NCBI GenBank assembly: GCA_902780565.1
Contig: CACZGD010000003.1
Span: forward strand, 1-45,501
Direction: 5' to 3'
Length of the DNA: 45,501 bases
Origin: Oscillospiraceae bacterium
GTDB taxonomy: Bacteria > Bacillota > Clostridia > Oscillospirales > Acutalibacteraceae
In this document: positions 1-6,784 of the stretch, piece after piece
Layout: each line of letters starts with the position of its first letter
Position numbering within the stretch: the stretch's first letter is position 1
Translations under genes and position numbers: made by a program
Notes under the pieces: model-generated
What the model was told of the DNA's origin: nothing
Seen by the model: only the letters and a program-made list of their open reading frames with translations
Databases searched by the model: none

Positions 1-91
1 CGAGCGCCGCCGCATCCGCCGCCTGAACGCCCGCGCCGTCTACCGTCCCCGTCCCCTGCCGGAGCCGGAGGAAAGCACCAAAGCCGCGTAA
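1..91 (+). CDS. C-terminal end of an unidentified protein (partial)
   Basis: An open frame enters from the left edge (first full codon at base 2) and ends at a TAA at 89-91, giving about 29 residues. The tail is very basic at first (ERRRIRRLN) and then rich in Pro and Glu (PLPEPEES). Too little remains to assign a function. It converges on the lipoprotein gene on the opposite strand, and a short hairpin follows the stop. Confidence 0.5.
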   Translation, partial: ERRRIRRLNARAVYRPRPLPEPEESTKAA

Positions 92-94
92 AAC

Positions 95-113
95 ATCCTG
101 CAATTTGCAGGAT
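95..113 (+). terminator. Short palindromic hairpin after the partial gene
   Basis: A 9-bp perfect inverted repeat around one central base (ATCCTGCAA / TTGCAGGAT) begins four bases after the stop of the partial gene. A weak T stretch follows a few bases later. It could be a terminator or a 3' stabilising hairpin. Confidence 0.4.
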
Positions 114-193
114 ATCACGTTTTCAGAAAGCGCCCGGCAAGATTATACAGACCGGCAGGCGGAAGATCCCCATATTCCGCCGCGCATCGCACG

Positions 194-221
194 AAAAAAA
201 TGCCCCGTCTTTCGACGGGGC
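194..221 (-). terminator. Rho-independent terminator of the first lipoprotein gene
   Basis: Read on the minus strand, GCCCCGTC, a GAAA tetraloop and GACGGGGC are followed by a run of seven T. This is a classic intrinsic terminator about 30 bases past the stop of the lipoprotein gene that starts at 1225. Confidence 0.9.
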
Positions 222-253
222 GTTTCGATGCGTCAGGTGAATCAATCAGCCGA

Positions 254-1225
254 TCAATAGTTCCAATCGGTGTACATGACCGTGTTCTCCATGGTCACGT
301 TCTTGTTCGTCAGGGTGGCGATCAGGACCTTGGCGGAACCGATATCGATGGAGATATCGCAGTGATGCTTCAGGGCGGAGAAATGACCGTCGGGGCTGAT
401 GGTGGCGGTGATGGTGTAGTTACGATACCAAATGTGGATATCCTTATAGTCGCTCAGAATGCTGACGTTCTTGAGCTCCTTGTCCACGTCTTCCCAGATC
501 AGCACGGAACCGGACTTCTGCAGGAAGGACTGGCCGTCGTGCGGGGTATCCTCTTCCGCGAAGACAAGGGTGATCTCGTAGTTGCCGCCGACCTCGTTGC
601 AGGTCGCGGAGGTGATCTTGGAATAATCGTCGAGCGTGAAGCCGTTCATGCGGTTCTTCGCGTCGTCGGAGCCCTTGGCGTTGACCGTGGTCTCGGCAGT
701 GGCTTCATCCTTGAAATAGCCCTTGGCGACGTTCATGATCTGCGTGTCGACAAAGCCGATACCGGTGACGTTCAGAGAACCGATAGTCTGCCACTCCTTC
801 TTGGAGAAGCCGCCGGCGGCGTCGTTCTTGATCATGTTGACGGCCTTCTTATAGAAGTCCGCGATCTCTTCCTTGGTGGAGGGCGCCTTGTTGCCGGCGG
901 GCGCTTCGGACGAGGGCGTGGAAGCCGAGTCGGAGGACGAAGGCGTGGAAGCCGAGTCGGAGGACGAGGGCTGGGTCGCCGAGTCGGAGGACGGCTGGGT
1001 GGCCTGCGTGGGCTGAGTCGCCTGCGTGGGCTGAGTCGCCTGCGTGGCGGGCGTCTCGGGCGTGTTATTCGCGGGCGTTGCGGCGGCTGCCGGGAAGGTC
1101 ATGTCGTTGCCTTCCTTATCCACAAGACGAAGCTCGACCTTCAGGCGCTGCGTGCAGGACGCAAACGCAAAGAGCATGACCGCGATGAGCACCAGAGAGA
1201 GAACTCTCATCATGTTTTTCTTCAT
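254..1225 (-). CDS. Putative lipoprotein with Thr/Ser/Pro linker, paralogue 1
   Basis: Predicted exported lipoprotein of 323 residues. The start at 1225 (MKKNMMRVLS) is chosen because AAAGGGG lies 9 bases upstream; an in-frame ATG further upstream lacks such a site. A hydrophobic signal segment ends in FASC, making Cys24 the likely lipidated residue. Residues about 45-120 form a low-complexity linker of repeated TQPTQA and SSSDSASTP units, which would hold the C-terminal domain away from the membrane. The last 200 residues form a globular domain with no family I recognise. It is paralogous to the lipoprotein encoded next door (1449-2378): same order of signal, linker and domain, similar helical region and matching ends (MYTDWNY against EYTGFQY). 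Each gene has its own promoter. Function unknown; a surface binding or sensing role is only a guess. Confidence 0.8.
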   Translation of the reverse strand: MKKNMMRVLSLVLIAVMLFAFASCTQRLKVELRLVDKEGNDMTFPAAAATPANNTPETPATQATQPTQATQPTQATQPSSDSATQPSSSDSASTPSSSDSASTPSSEAPAGNKAPSTKEEIADFYKKAVNMIKNDAAGGFSKKEWQTIGSLNVTGIGFVDTQIMNVAKGYFKDEATAETTVNAKGSDDAKNRMNGFTLDDYSKITSATCNEVGGNYEITLVFAEEDTPHDGQSFLQKSGSVLIWEDVDKELKNVSILSDYKDIHIWYRNYTITATISPDGHFSALKHHCDISIDIGSAKVLIATLTNKNVTMENTVMYTDWNY

Positions 1226-1308
1226 TCGGATTGAACCCCTTTCAAAATATTGGGACCGGGAGATCCCGTTTTTGGTAGTTCGCATCGCTATGTATGCAAT
1301 ACATATTT

Positions 1309-1337
1309 AATTTACAACAAGAACGAAAAATTGTCAA
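1309..1337 (-). promoter_or_regulatory. Sigma-A promoter of lipoprotein paralogue 1
   Basis: On the minus strand a perfect TTGACA (1337-1332), a 17-base spacer and TAAATT (1314-1309) lie about 85 bases upstream of the start at 1225, in an AT-rich stretch. It is the only good sigma-A match I saw in this gap. Confidence 0.7.
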
Positions 1338-1448
1338 GGGACTTTCGGAATTTTTTTGTCGCCTTTTCCGTTTTTCAGCCTGCAAACTTTCGGTAATTGG
1401 ACATTATCCACAAGGACGCAATCTGTTTTTTGGGCAGAAAGACGAGGG

Positions 1449-2378
1449 TCAATACTGGAAGCCGGTATATTCCGTCGTGGATGCCAGCGTGACGTCGAGA
1501 TCGGTGGAAATGGTGATGACCTTTTTGATGGAGGCGTTTTTCATGCGCATCACGCCCTTGACGTAGGTCTTATAGGCCTGCACCGTGCCGTCCGCGGTGA
1601 CGGTGAGGGTGGCGGTGCAGTCGGAGAAGACGACCTCGATGTCGTTTCGGGCAACCGTTGCGCCGACCTTCGGGGCGTAGGTGGAAACCACGTCGTCCAC
1701 GGTGATGAAGTCGAACCCGCGGGACATGGCGCTGTTTTCGGTATCGGGGTTCGTTTCGCCCTTCACGGCGAGGGAGATGACGTAGGCGTCGCCGACCTTT
1801 TCACAGGTGATCGCGGTCAGGTCGTCCTGCCTCAGCGTGGACACGTAGGGCTTGCCGGAGGGGGAGAACACGCCCGCAGCGTCGCCGCCCTTGGGCACGA
1901 CGGTCTCGTCGCCGGTCTCGGAGAGCAGGCTGCTTTTCACCAGCCCCACCAGCGCGTTCGCGGCGGAGTTGGAGAGCTGCAGGTCCAGAATGCTGGTCAG
2001 CTTGTTTTTGGTGAAGCCCACGTTCAGGGTCTTGATGCGGTTCAGGGAGTCGTTAAAGAACTGCAGCAGCTCGGCGCCCTGCATTTCGGCGGGGTTTTTG
2101 GCGTTCGTCGGCTCGGTGACGAGCGGGGACGGCACGGTGCTCGGGGCGGTGGAGGGCTGCGTGACGGCGGGCGCGGAGGTACTCGGCGCCGGCGCGGTGG
2201 ACATGGGGATATAGGCGCTTTCGCTCGGCTGCGTGGGCGCGGGCGCGGCGGCGTTCGTCTCCCCGGCGGGCAGACCGCCCACGGGGACCGGGATATCGAT
2301 TTGCAGGCTGTAGCACGCGCTCAGGGACAGCAACAGCGCCAGCAGCAGAGCCACGGGGATGCAGCGTTTCTTTTTCAT
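1449..2378 (-). CDS. Putative lipoprotein, paralogue 2
   Basis: Lipoprotein of 309 residues. A basic N-terminus (MKKKR), a hydrophobic stretch and LSAC give lipidated Cys22. A Pro/Thr/Ser/Ala linker covers residues about 40-95, followed by a domain of about 210 residues that resembles the domain of the neighbouring lipoprotein (254-1225), including an ITCEKVGDAYVISL segment against ATCNEVGGNYEITL there. The start at 2378 is supported by AAGGAGA about 8 bases upstream. A consensus -35 sits upstream, so it is probably transcribed separately from its paralogue. No enzyme motif is visible. The pair looks like a local gene duplication whose linkers have diverged more than the folded domains. Confidence 0.8.
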   Translation of the reverse strand: MKKKRCIPVALLLALLLSLSACYSLQIDIPVPVGGLPAGETNAAAPAPTQPSESAYIPMSTAPAPSTSAPAVTQPSTAPSTVPSPLVTEPTNAKNPAEMQGAELLQFFNDSLNRIKTLNVGFTKNKLTSILDLQLSNSAANALVGLVKSSLLSETGDETVVPKGGDAAGVFSPSGKPYVSTLRQDDLTAITCEKVGDAYVISLAVKGETNPDTENSAMSRGFDFITVDDVVSTYAPKVGATVARNDIEVVFSDCTATLTVTADGTVQAYKTYVKGVMRMKNASIKKVITISTDLDVTLASTTEYTGFQY

Positions 2379-2475
2379 GCGGGTCTTCTCCTTGTGTTTC
2401 GATTCGGGAATCTGCCGTCAAACGGCGCCGCAGACGCGAATTCACGCGAAAAAGGGCGCACGTCCGTATTCTTTG

Positions 2476-2504
2476 ACTTTACTCCAAATCACGGAATTTG
2501 TCAA
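2476..2504 (-). promoter_or_regulatory. Sigma-A promoter of lipoprotein paralogue 2
   Basis: Minus-strand TTGACA (2504-2499), a 17-base spacer and TAAAGT (2481-2476), about 100 bases before the start at 2378. The layout and spacing match the promoter of paralogue 1. Confidence 0.65.
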
Positions 2505-2574
2505 GCCGTCCGTCCCTTTTTCTACATTTTTCCGCGCTTTGTCAGGTATTCCCGCCGAAACCGGATTTTTTAAG

Positions 2575-2603
2575 TTGACGAAAAGGAAAAAAAATATTAT
2601 ACT
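2575..2603 (+). promoter_or_regulatory. Sigma-A promoter of the first dockerin-tailed protein gene
   Basis: TTGACG (2575-2580), a 17-base spacer that is almost all A, then TATACT (2598-2603). Transcription would start near 2610 and give a leader of about 230 bases, most of it the palindromic repeat at 2648-2823. Together with the minus-strand promoter at 2476-2504, this accounts for the 460-base gap before the next gene. Confidence 0.75.
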
Positions 2604-2647
2604 ATGTGTACGGCGCGCAGCGACATACAGACGCCCGACACACCGTA

Positions 2648-2823
2648 AATGCAGAATGCAGGATGCAAAATACAAAATTATGGGACCTGCGGGCGGCATT
2701 TTAAAATGGGTAAGGGCAAAGCCCTTCCGAAATTCTGCATTCAGTATTCTGCATTCTGCATTTAAAAATGGGGTACGTGGCGAAGCCCCGTCATTCATCC
2801 GACATCCAACATTCAACATCCTC
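2648..2823. repeat. Dispersed palindromic intergenic element, copy A
   Basis: The left arm AATGCAGAATGCAG (2648-2661) recurs as its reverse complement near 2750-2763, so bases 2648-2763 can fold on themselves. Inside is the perfect hairpin AAGGGC-AAA-GCCCTT (2712-2726). A tail follows with a GGGG...CCCC hairpin (about 2769-2790) and a low-complexity CATCC/AACAT stretch up to 2823. The unit recurs at 4071-4318 and 14541-14682, with a shorter piece at 6176-6239. This copy lies in the leader of the gene starting at 2839. No protein is encoded. Whether it is a mobile MITE-like element or a folded leader RNA is open. Confidence 0.8.
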
Positions 2824-2838
2824 AAAGGATCCACCGTT

Positions 2839-4053
2839 ATGAAAAAGTCTCTTTCTCTCCTCCTGACCGTCCTCCTGCTTTGTCTGTGCCTCGCGCCGGT
2901 TTCGGGCGCGGGGGTATTCGGCACGCCGAAGCTGACGCTTGCCGACCGGCGGCAGACGCAGGGGGACGACGTGTTCACGTTCACGTTCACGTGCGCCGAC
3001 GCGCTGGACTATGAGGAGAACCGGACGCTGCTATACGCCGCGCTCCGGCGGGAGTTTACCGACGCGGAGATCGCGCTGACGGACAGCGCGTGGGTGCTGT
3101 ACCCGGTCCGCATTCTGGCGGAGGCCGTGCGCGGCGATACGGCGGTGAGCGTGAAAACCGTTTCGGTCGCGGACGGGGAAATGACCCTGTCCCTGACGCG
3201 GGATATTCTGCCCGCGCTGCGCAAATACGGGGCATACACGCACGAAAGCTTTCTGTATACCCTGCGGTTTTCCGTGGTCGCCGAGACCGAGGACGCGCTG
3301 GCGCCGATGTCCGGCGAGGTGGATTTCGGGCCCTACGCCTGCCCCGAGACCGCATCCATTGTATATAAGGCCCCCGTGGGGACCGAAAACCCGAACACGC
3401 CCTTCCCCTACCTGCCCTACGGCGATCTGGCGCTCGCCTCCCCCACCCATCCCGGCGCGACCTTCGGCGGCTGGAAGACCGAGGACGGCGCATATATCGA
3501 AACAATCCCGGCGAACACGATGGATCTGACGCTGGAGGCCGTGTTCCTGCCGCGCACGTTCAGAATCAGCTACGTGCTCACAACGCGGGAGGGGCGCTTC
3601 GTTTACGTCAACAATCAGGATAACCCGCGCCAATACGTCTACGGGGACGGCCCCGCGCTGTACGCGCTGAACGCGCCGAGCGGCTTTGTGTTCGCGGGCT
3701 GGTATCTCTCCCCGGCCTTTCTCGGCGAGCCGCTGATGAAGATCGACGAATACGCGGTCGGCGACCTGGTGCTGTACGCCCGCTGGATGACCACGGACGA
3801 ATACGAGCAGGAGCTGACGCGCAAGGCGCACTGGGGCGATCTGGATTCCGACGGCAAAGTCACCGCCGCGGACGCAAGGACCGCGCTGCGCGCCGCCGTG
3901 GGGCTGGAGACCCTGCCCGCCCTGATCGTCCGCCGCGCGGACTTCGACGAAAAAGGGCACCTCGCCGCCGCCGACGCCAGAACCCTGCTGCGCGTCGCCG
4001 TGGGACTGGATGCCATGCCGGATGTGCTGAGAAGGTATGGAAGAGTCAGCTGA
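2839..4053 (+). CDS. Secreted protein with InlB-type repeats and C-terminal dockerin
   Basis: Secreted protein of 404 residues. The start at 2839 has AAAGGA upstream and opens a signal peptide (MKKSLSLLLTVLLLCLCLAP). An N-terminal beta-rich region is followed by two units resembling Listeria-Bacteroides (InlB B-type) repeats, with cores GGWKTEDG near residue 211 and FAGWYLS near 284. The end (about 332-400) is dockerin-like: the first half has the calcium-loop pattern GDLDSDGKVTAADA followed by a helix (RTALRAAVGLE); the second half (RADFDEKGHLAAADA) has lost several acidic ligands. Dockerins bind cohesins, but no cohesin is visible in this window. Signal peptide and dockerin codons are nearly identical to those of the next gene, so the two may exchange sequence. 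No catalytic domain is seen; an adhesive or scaffold-attached role is inferred. Confidence 0.85.
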   Translation: MKKSLSLLLTVLLLCLCLAPVSGAGVFGTPKLTLADRRQTQGDDVFTFTFTCADALDYEENRTLLYAALRREFTDAEIALTDSAWVLYPVRILAEAVRGDTAVSVKTVSVADGEMTLSLTRDILPALRKYGAYTHESFLYTLRFSVVAETEDALAPMSGEVDFGPYACPETASIVYKAPVGTENPNTPFPYLPYGDLALASPTHPGATFGGWKTEDGAYIETIPANTMDLTLEAVFLPRTFRISYVLTTREGRFVYVNNQDNPRQYVYGDGPALYALNAPSGFVFAGWYLSPAFLGEPLMKIDEYAVGDLVLYARWMTTDEYEQELTRKAHWGDLDSDGKVTAADARTALRAAVGLETLPALIVRRADFDEKGHLAAADARTLLRVAVGLDAMPDVLRRYGRVS

Positions 4054-4070
4054 AATTCGGATCGGATCCT

Positions 4071-4318
4071 GAATGCGAATGCAGAATGCAGAATGCAAAA
4101 TACAAAATTGCGGGACCTGCGGTCGGCATTTTAATATTAGGGCCGGGGGCCGGGGGCCGAGGGCCGAGGGTCGGGACCTGCGGTCGGCATTATAATCGGG
4201 TAAGGGCGGAGCCCTTCCGAAATTCTGCATTCCGTATTCTGCATCTTGCATTTAAAATGGGGTACGTGGCGCAGCCCCGTCCGCTCCGACATCCATCATC
4301 CCACATCCAACATCATTT
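4071..4318. repeat. Dispersed palindromic intergenic element, copy B (expanded)
   Basis: Same architecture as copy A: outer arms of GAATGCA repeats, the hairpin AAGGGC-GGA-GCCCTT (4202-4216), a tail with GGGG...CCCC, and a CATCC/CATC stretch ending just before the ribosome-binding site of the next gene. It is longer because a 20-base segment occurs twice (4111-4130 and 4172-4191), flanking a very G-rich run of GGGCCG/GGGCCGA units (4140-4170). This shows expansion by slippage or internal duplication. Confidence 0.8.
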
Positions 4319-4332
4319 AAGGAGTTTCCGAT

Positions 4333-5826
4333 ATGAAAAAATCCCTCTCCCTTCTCCTGTCCCTGCTGCTCTTGTTCGGAGCGGTCACGGCGGGCTATGC
4401 CGATGCCGGGGTCCGGTACCGGGTGACGGTGACGCGGGCGCTGCTGCTGAAAACGGCGGATATCCTGTCCGACCCGGTGGCGGAGCTGCCCAAAGGCACC
4501 GTGGTGACAGCAGAGGAGACGCAGGGCAGCATGATCCGGGTGAAGGTCCCCTCCGAGGGGCTGACGGGCTGGCTGCACCTCGGCAACGTAACGCCCCTGC
4601 CGGACGGGGAAACGGAGCTGTACGCGATCACCGTGACGGCGCTGCCGGACAAGACCGTGTATATTGAAGGCGAGGAGACGCTGGACCCCACGGGGCTTGT
4701 GATCACGGGGAGGTTCCTTGACGGGCACGAGGCGCCGCTTCGCGGCTATACCCTGCTGATCCCGGATTTTCTCACCTACGGCGAAAAGAACGTGGAGGTC
4801 CTGTATACGGATCACGGCGCGACGTTTTATACGTCCTTTTCCGTCACGGTCGCCAAGGTCCCGGTGAAAGCCCTGACCCTGCTCACGCCCCCGGCCAAAA
4901 CCGAATATATCGAGCGAGAGCCGCTGGACCTGACGGGCCTCAGCGTGCGCGTGGACTACGCGGACGGGCGGGCAGCGGAGACCTACGACGCCGAAGAGAT
5001 CGCAAAGAACCCCGCGTTTCTGCTCTACGGCTGCCACGACGAGGCGCCCGGCAAGCCTGTGACCGCCGGGGAGCACCGCCTGCAGCTTATGTTCCGCTAC
5101 CCCGAACATGCCGTGGAGCTCTCCTTCACCGCGCGGCGGCGCGTGCTGACGGGCCTGAAGGTTGCGACGGACCCGACGTCCATGACGACCTATTCCAAGA
5201 CCGAGATCCCGGACCTGACAGGGCTGACCCTGACGGCGACCTATGATAACGGCGAGACCGAGACCTTGACTGCCGAGGACTGCGAGATCGCCTGCGCCCC
5301 CGCCGCCTTTGTGATCGGCAAGGGGAACCTCGTCACCCTGACCTACGGCGGGAAATCGGTCGTGCTGGACTTCACCTACGTGCCGGACGAGCCCGCGGGC
5401 ATCCGCATCCAGACCCCGACCACGCTGACCTTTATTCTGGGCGAGCCGATCGACCTTTCCGGGCTGAAGGTGTTTACCCGCTATTTATCCGGCAAGGAGG
5501 CCGAGGCGACGGACTACCGCCTGAGTAAGCCCGACCCGCGTCTGATCGGCGCGCAGACCCTGACCGTCACCTACGGCAGCTACGCCGACGTGTTCACGAT
5601 TTTCATTACCCCCTACTACCAGCGCGGGGACGTGGATTACGACGCCAAAGTTACCGCCGCCGACGCGCGATACATCCTGCGCGCCGCCGTGGGGCTTGTG
5701 ACGCTGACCGGCAAGGCCTTTCAGGCCGCCGACGCAGACCGCGACGGGAGTCTTTCCGCCGCCGACGCAAGACTTGCCCTGCGCGCCGCCGTGGGGCTGG
5801 AAACTCTGCTGATTTTTGAGGACTGA
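4333..5826 (+). CDS. Secreted multi-Ig-domain protein with C-terminal dockerin
   Basis: Secreted protein of 497 residues; AAGGAG lies 9-10 bases before the ATG. The signal peptide resembles that of the upstream gene. Residues about 27-95 look like an SH3-type bacterial domain (TVVTAEETQGSMIRVKV, ending GWLHLGNV). Three or four bacterial Ig-like (group 3) domains follow, each with a 'x-Y-x-x-G-E-x-L-D-x-x-G-L' entry such as TVYIEGEETLDPTGL and LTFILGEPIDLSGL. Residues about 433-495 form a two-part dockerin: GDVDYDAKVTAADA and DADRDGSLSAADA, each followed by a helix ending AAVGL. Ig-like domains usually act as stalks or bind ligands; no enzyme domain is present. It may be co-transcribed with the upstream dockerin protein through copy B and with the DUF1292 gene 12 bases downstream. 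Confidence 0.87.
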   Translation: MKKSLSLLLSLLLLFGAVTAGYADAGVRYRVTVTRALLLKTADILSDPVAELPKGTVVTAEETQGSMIRVKVPSEGLTGWLHLGNVTPLPDGETELYAITVTALPDKTVYIEGEETLDPTGLVITGRFLDGHEAPLRGYTLLIPDFLTYGEKNVEVLYTDHGATFYTSFSVTVAKVPVKALTLLTPPAKTEYIEREPLDLTGLSVRVDYADGRAAETYDAEEIAKNPAFLLYGCHDEAPGKPVTAGEHRLQLMFRYPEHAVELSFTARRRVLTGLKVATDPTSMTTYSKTEIPDLTGLTLTATYDNGETETLTAEDCEIACAPAAFVIGKGNLVTLTYGGKSVVLDFTYVPDEPAGIRIQTPTTLTFILGEPIDLSGLKVFTRYLSGKEAEATDYRLSKPDPRLIGAQTLTVTYGSYADVFTIFITPYYQRGDVDYDAKVTAADARYILRAAVGLVTLTGKAFQAADADRDGSLSAADARLALRAAVGLETLLIFED

Positions 5827-5838
5827 AGGAGGAGCGTT

Positions 5839-6117
5839 ATGCTGAAGAACGAGGACAATGAATTTTTTGTGAGCTTTACGGACGAACAGGGCCGCGTCAA
5901 CAACTTTGAGATCCTTGCCGTAATCGAATTCGAGGGCGTGGATTACGCGGTCATGCTGCCCGAAAAGGGCTCCCCCGCCGAAAACGGCATGCTCTATATC
6001 TTCGAGATCGAGGAGGAGCTGGACTCCGATACCGACACCTATATCGGCGTGGAGGATCAGCGCGTGATCGACGGCGTGTACGAGCTGTTTCTGCAGGAGG
6101 CGGAACGGCTGGGATAA
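5839..6117 (+). CDS. DUF1292 family protein
   Basis: Small acidic protein of 92 residues matching DUF1292, a family of unknown function widespread in Firmicutes. Family hallmarks are the opening 'D..F.V.FTDEQG', the beta strand FEILAVIEFEGVDYAVMLP, and the acidic EIEEELDSD followed by a C-terminal helix. It has no signal peptide or membrane segment, so it should be cytoplasmic. The start is fixed by GAAGGAGGA eight bases upstream, overlapping the stop of the dockerin gene, which suggests co-transcription. In many Firmicutes this family sits next to yrzL/ruvX-type genes; its pairing here with a dockerin gene is unusual and may reflect read-through only. A strong terminator follows at 6304. Confidence 0.85.
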   Translation: MLKNEDNEFFVSFTDEQGRVNNFEILAVIEFEGVDYAVMLPEKGSPAENGMLYIFEIEEELDSDTDTYIGVEDQRVIDGVYELFLQEAERLG

Positions 6118-6175
6118 GCCCGAAGCCCGGCGGAAAAGCGGCGCGCGGCGTCGCGGGCGCGCGAAATCGGAACGC

Positions 6176-6239
6176 TGAATGCAGAATGCAGGATACGGAA
6201 TACAAAATTTCGGTTGCGGCTGAAGCCGCGATTGAAATC
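6176..6239. repeat. Partial copy C of the palindromic intergenic element
   Basis: This copy contains GAATGCAGAATGCAGGATAC, then ACAAAATTTCGG, as at the left of copy D. At the position of the family's central hairpin it has GCGGC-TGAA-GCCGC: the stem is kept but its sequence differs completely. The right half of the element is absent. Confidence 0.65.
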
Positions 6240-6303
6240 AGGGACCGGGGACCGGAGATCGGAAAAACGGAAACAGGTTCCCGGCGCATGGGATATACGT
6301 GGG

Positions 6304-6332
6304 AACGGGATGCTTCGGCGTCCCGTTTTTTT
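6304..6332 (+). terminator. Rho-independent terminator with UUCG loop
   Basis: AACGGGATGC, TTCG tetraloop, GCGTCCCGTT (10 pairs, one G-T), running directly into seven T. It closes the 4333-6117 transcription unit, about 190 bases past the DUF1292 stop. Confidence 0.9.
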
Positions 6333-6394
6333 GGCGGAAAAGGAGCGGAAGACGAAAGACGGACTCCCCAAGGCGGAGCGATCGGTATGGGTCC

Positions 6395-6496
6395 CCCGGT
6401 CCCACAGGTCCCACGTCAAAACGAATGGCTGGAAACAAAAAAAGATTTCAACGAAAACGAAAAACGTGTGGGACCTGTGGGACCTGTGGGACCGGG
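6395..6496. repeat. 20-bp inverted repeat with 9-bp tandem units
   Basis: CCCGGTCCCACAGGTCCCAC (6395-6414) has an exact reverse complement at 6477-6496, separated by 62 bases. The right side also holds three tandem copies of GTGGGACC[TG] (6468-6494). In RNA this would form a very stable stem. It sits in the 667-base gene-free gap 6118-6784, which otherwise holds copy C, the terminator at 6304, the AT-rich block at 6541 and the terminator at 6748. Confidence 0.85.
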
Positions 6497-6540
6497 CGTT
6501 AAACGGAAAAGATGCGTATGTAAAAAATATGAGCATAAAA

Positions 6541-6607
6541 GAAATATAGTATATAGCAATATATAATAATTATATATATTATTATATAAGATTAAACTAA
6601 TATTTAG
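6541..6607. other. AT-rich block in a GC-rich gap
   Basis: About 65 bases consisting almost only of A and T (ATATA/TATTA runs), in sharp contrast to the flanks. No open frame or ribosome-binding site is attached. It could contain promoter-like sequence or be the scar of an insertion. No gene follows on the plus strand. Confidence 0.6.
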
Positions 6608-6747
6608 CGTTGTCAACAGTGTTCACAGGGATCATCGGATACGGCAGCGCCGTGACGGTAAACGGCATCGGGCAGAATCCGGTCGGGACCGTATGATCAT
6701 CGCGCGCCGCGCGCGCAACCGACCTCCGACATCGAGCACCTGACATC

Positions 6748-6775
6748 AAAAAAACGCCCCGCAGGGCGTTTTTTT
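6748..6775. terminator. Bidirectional rho-independent terminator
   Basis: Seven A, then AACGCCC-CGCA-GGGCGTT, then seven T: the symmetrical form works on both strands. It terminates the TetR/ABC operon (minus), whose last stop is at 6785, and anything arriving on the plus strand. Confidence 0.93.
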
Positions 6776-6784
6776 CGATTGCCT

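Noticed and set aside
2647-2823. CRISPR array from the repeated GCAGAATGCA units
   Set aside because: Units are only about 7-10 bases, directly adjacent and degenerate; no spacers of constant length and no cas genes.
4189-4194. TATAAT inside repeat copy B as a promoter for the Ig-domain gene
   Set aside because: No -35 at the right distance; read-through from the upstream gene is more likely.
2839-5826. A cellulosome gene cluster
   Set aside because: Dockerins are present but no cohesin, glycosidase or carbohydrate-binding module was seen.
6608-6630. TTGTCAACAGTGTTCACAG beside an AT-rich block as a replication origin
   Set aside because: No cluster of TTATCCACA boxes and no dnaA, dnaN or rep gene nearby.
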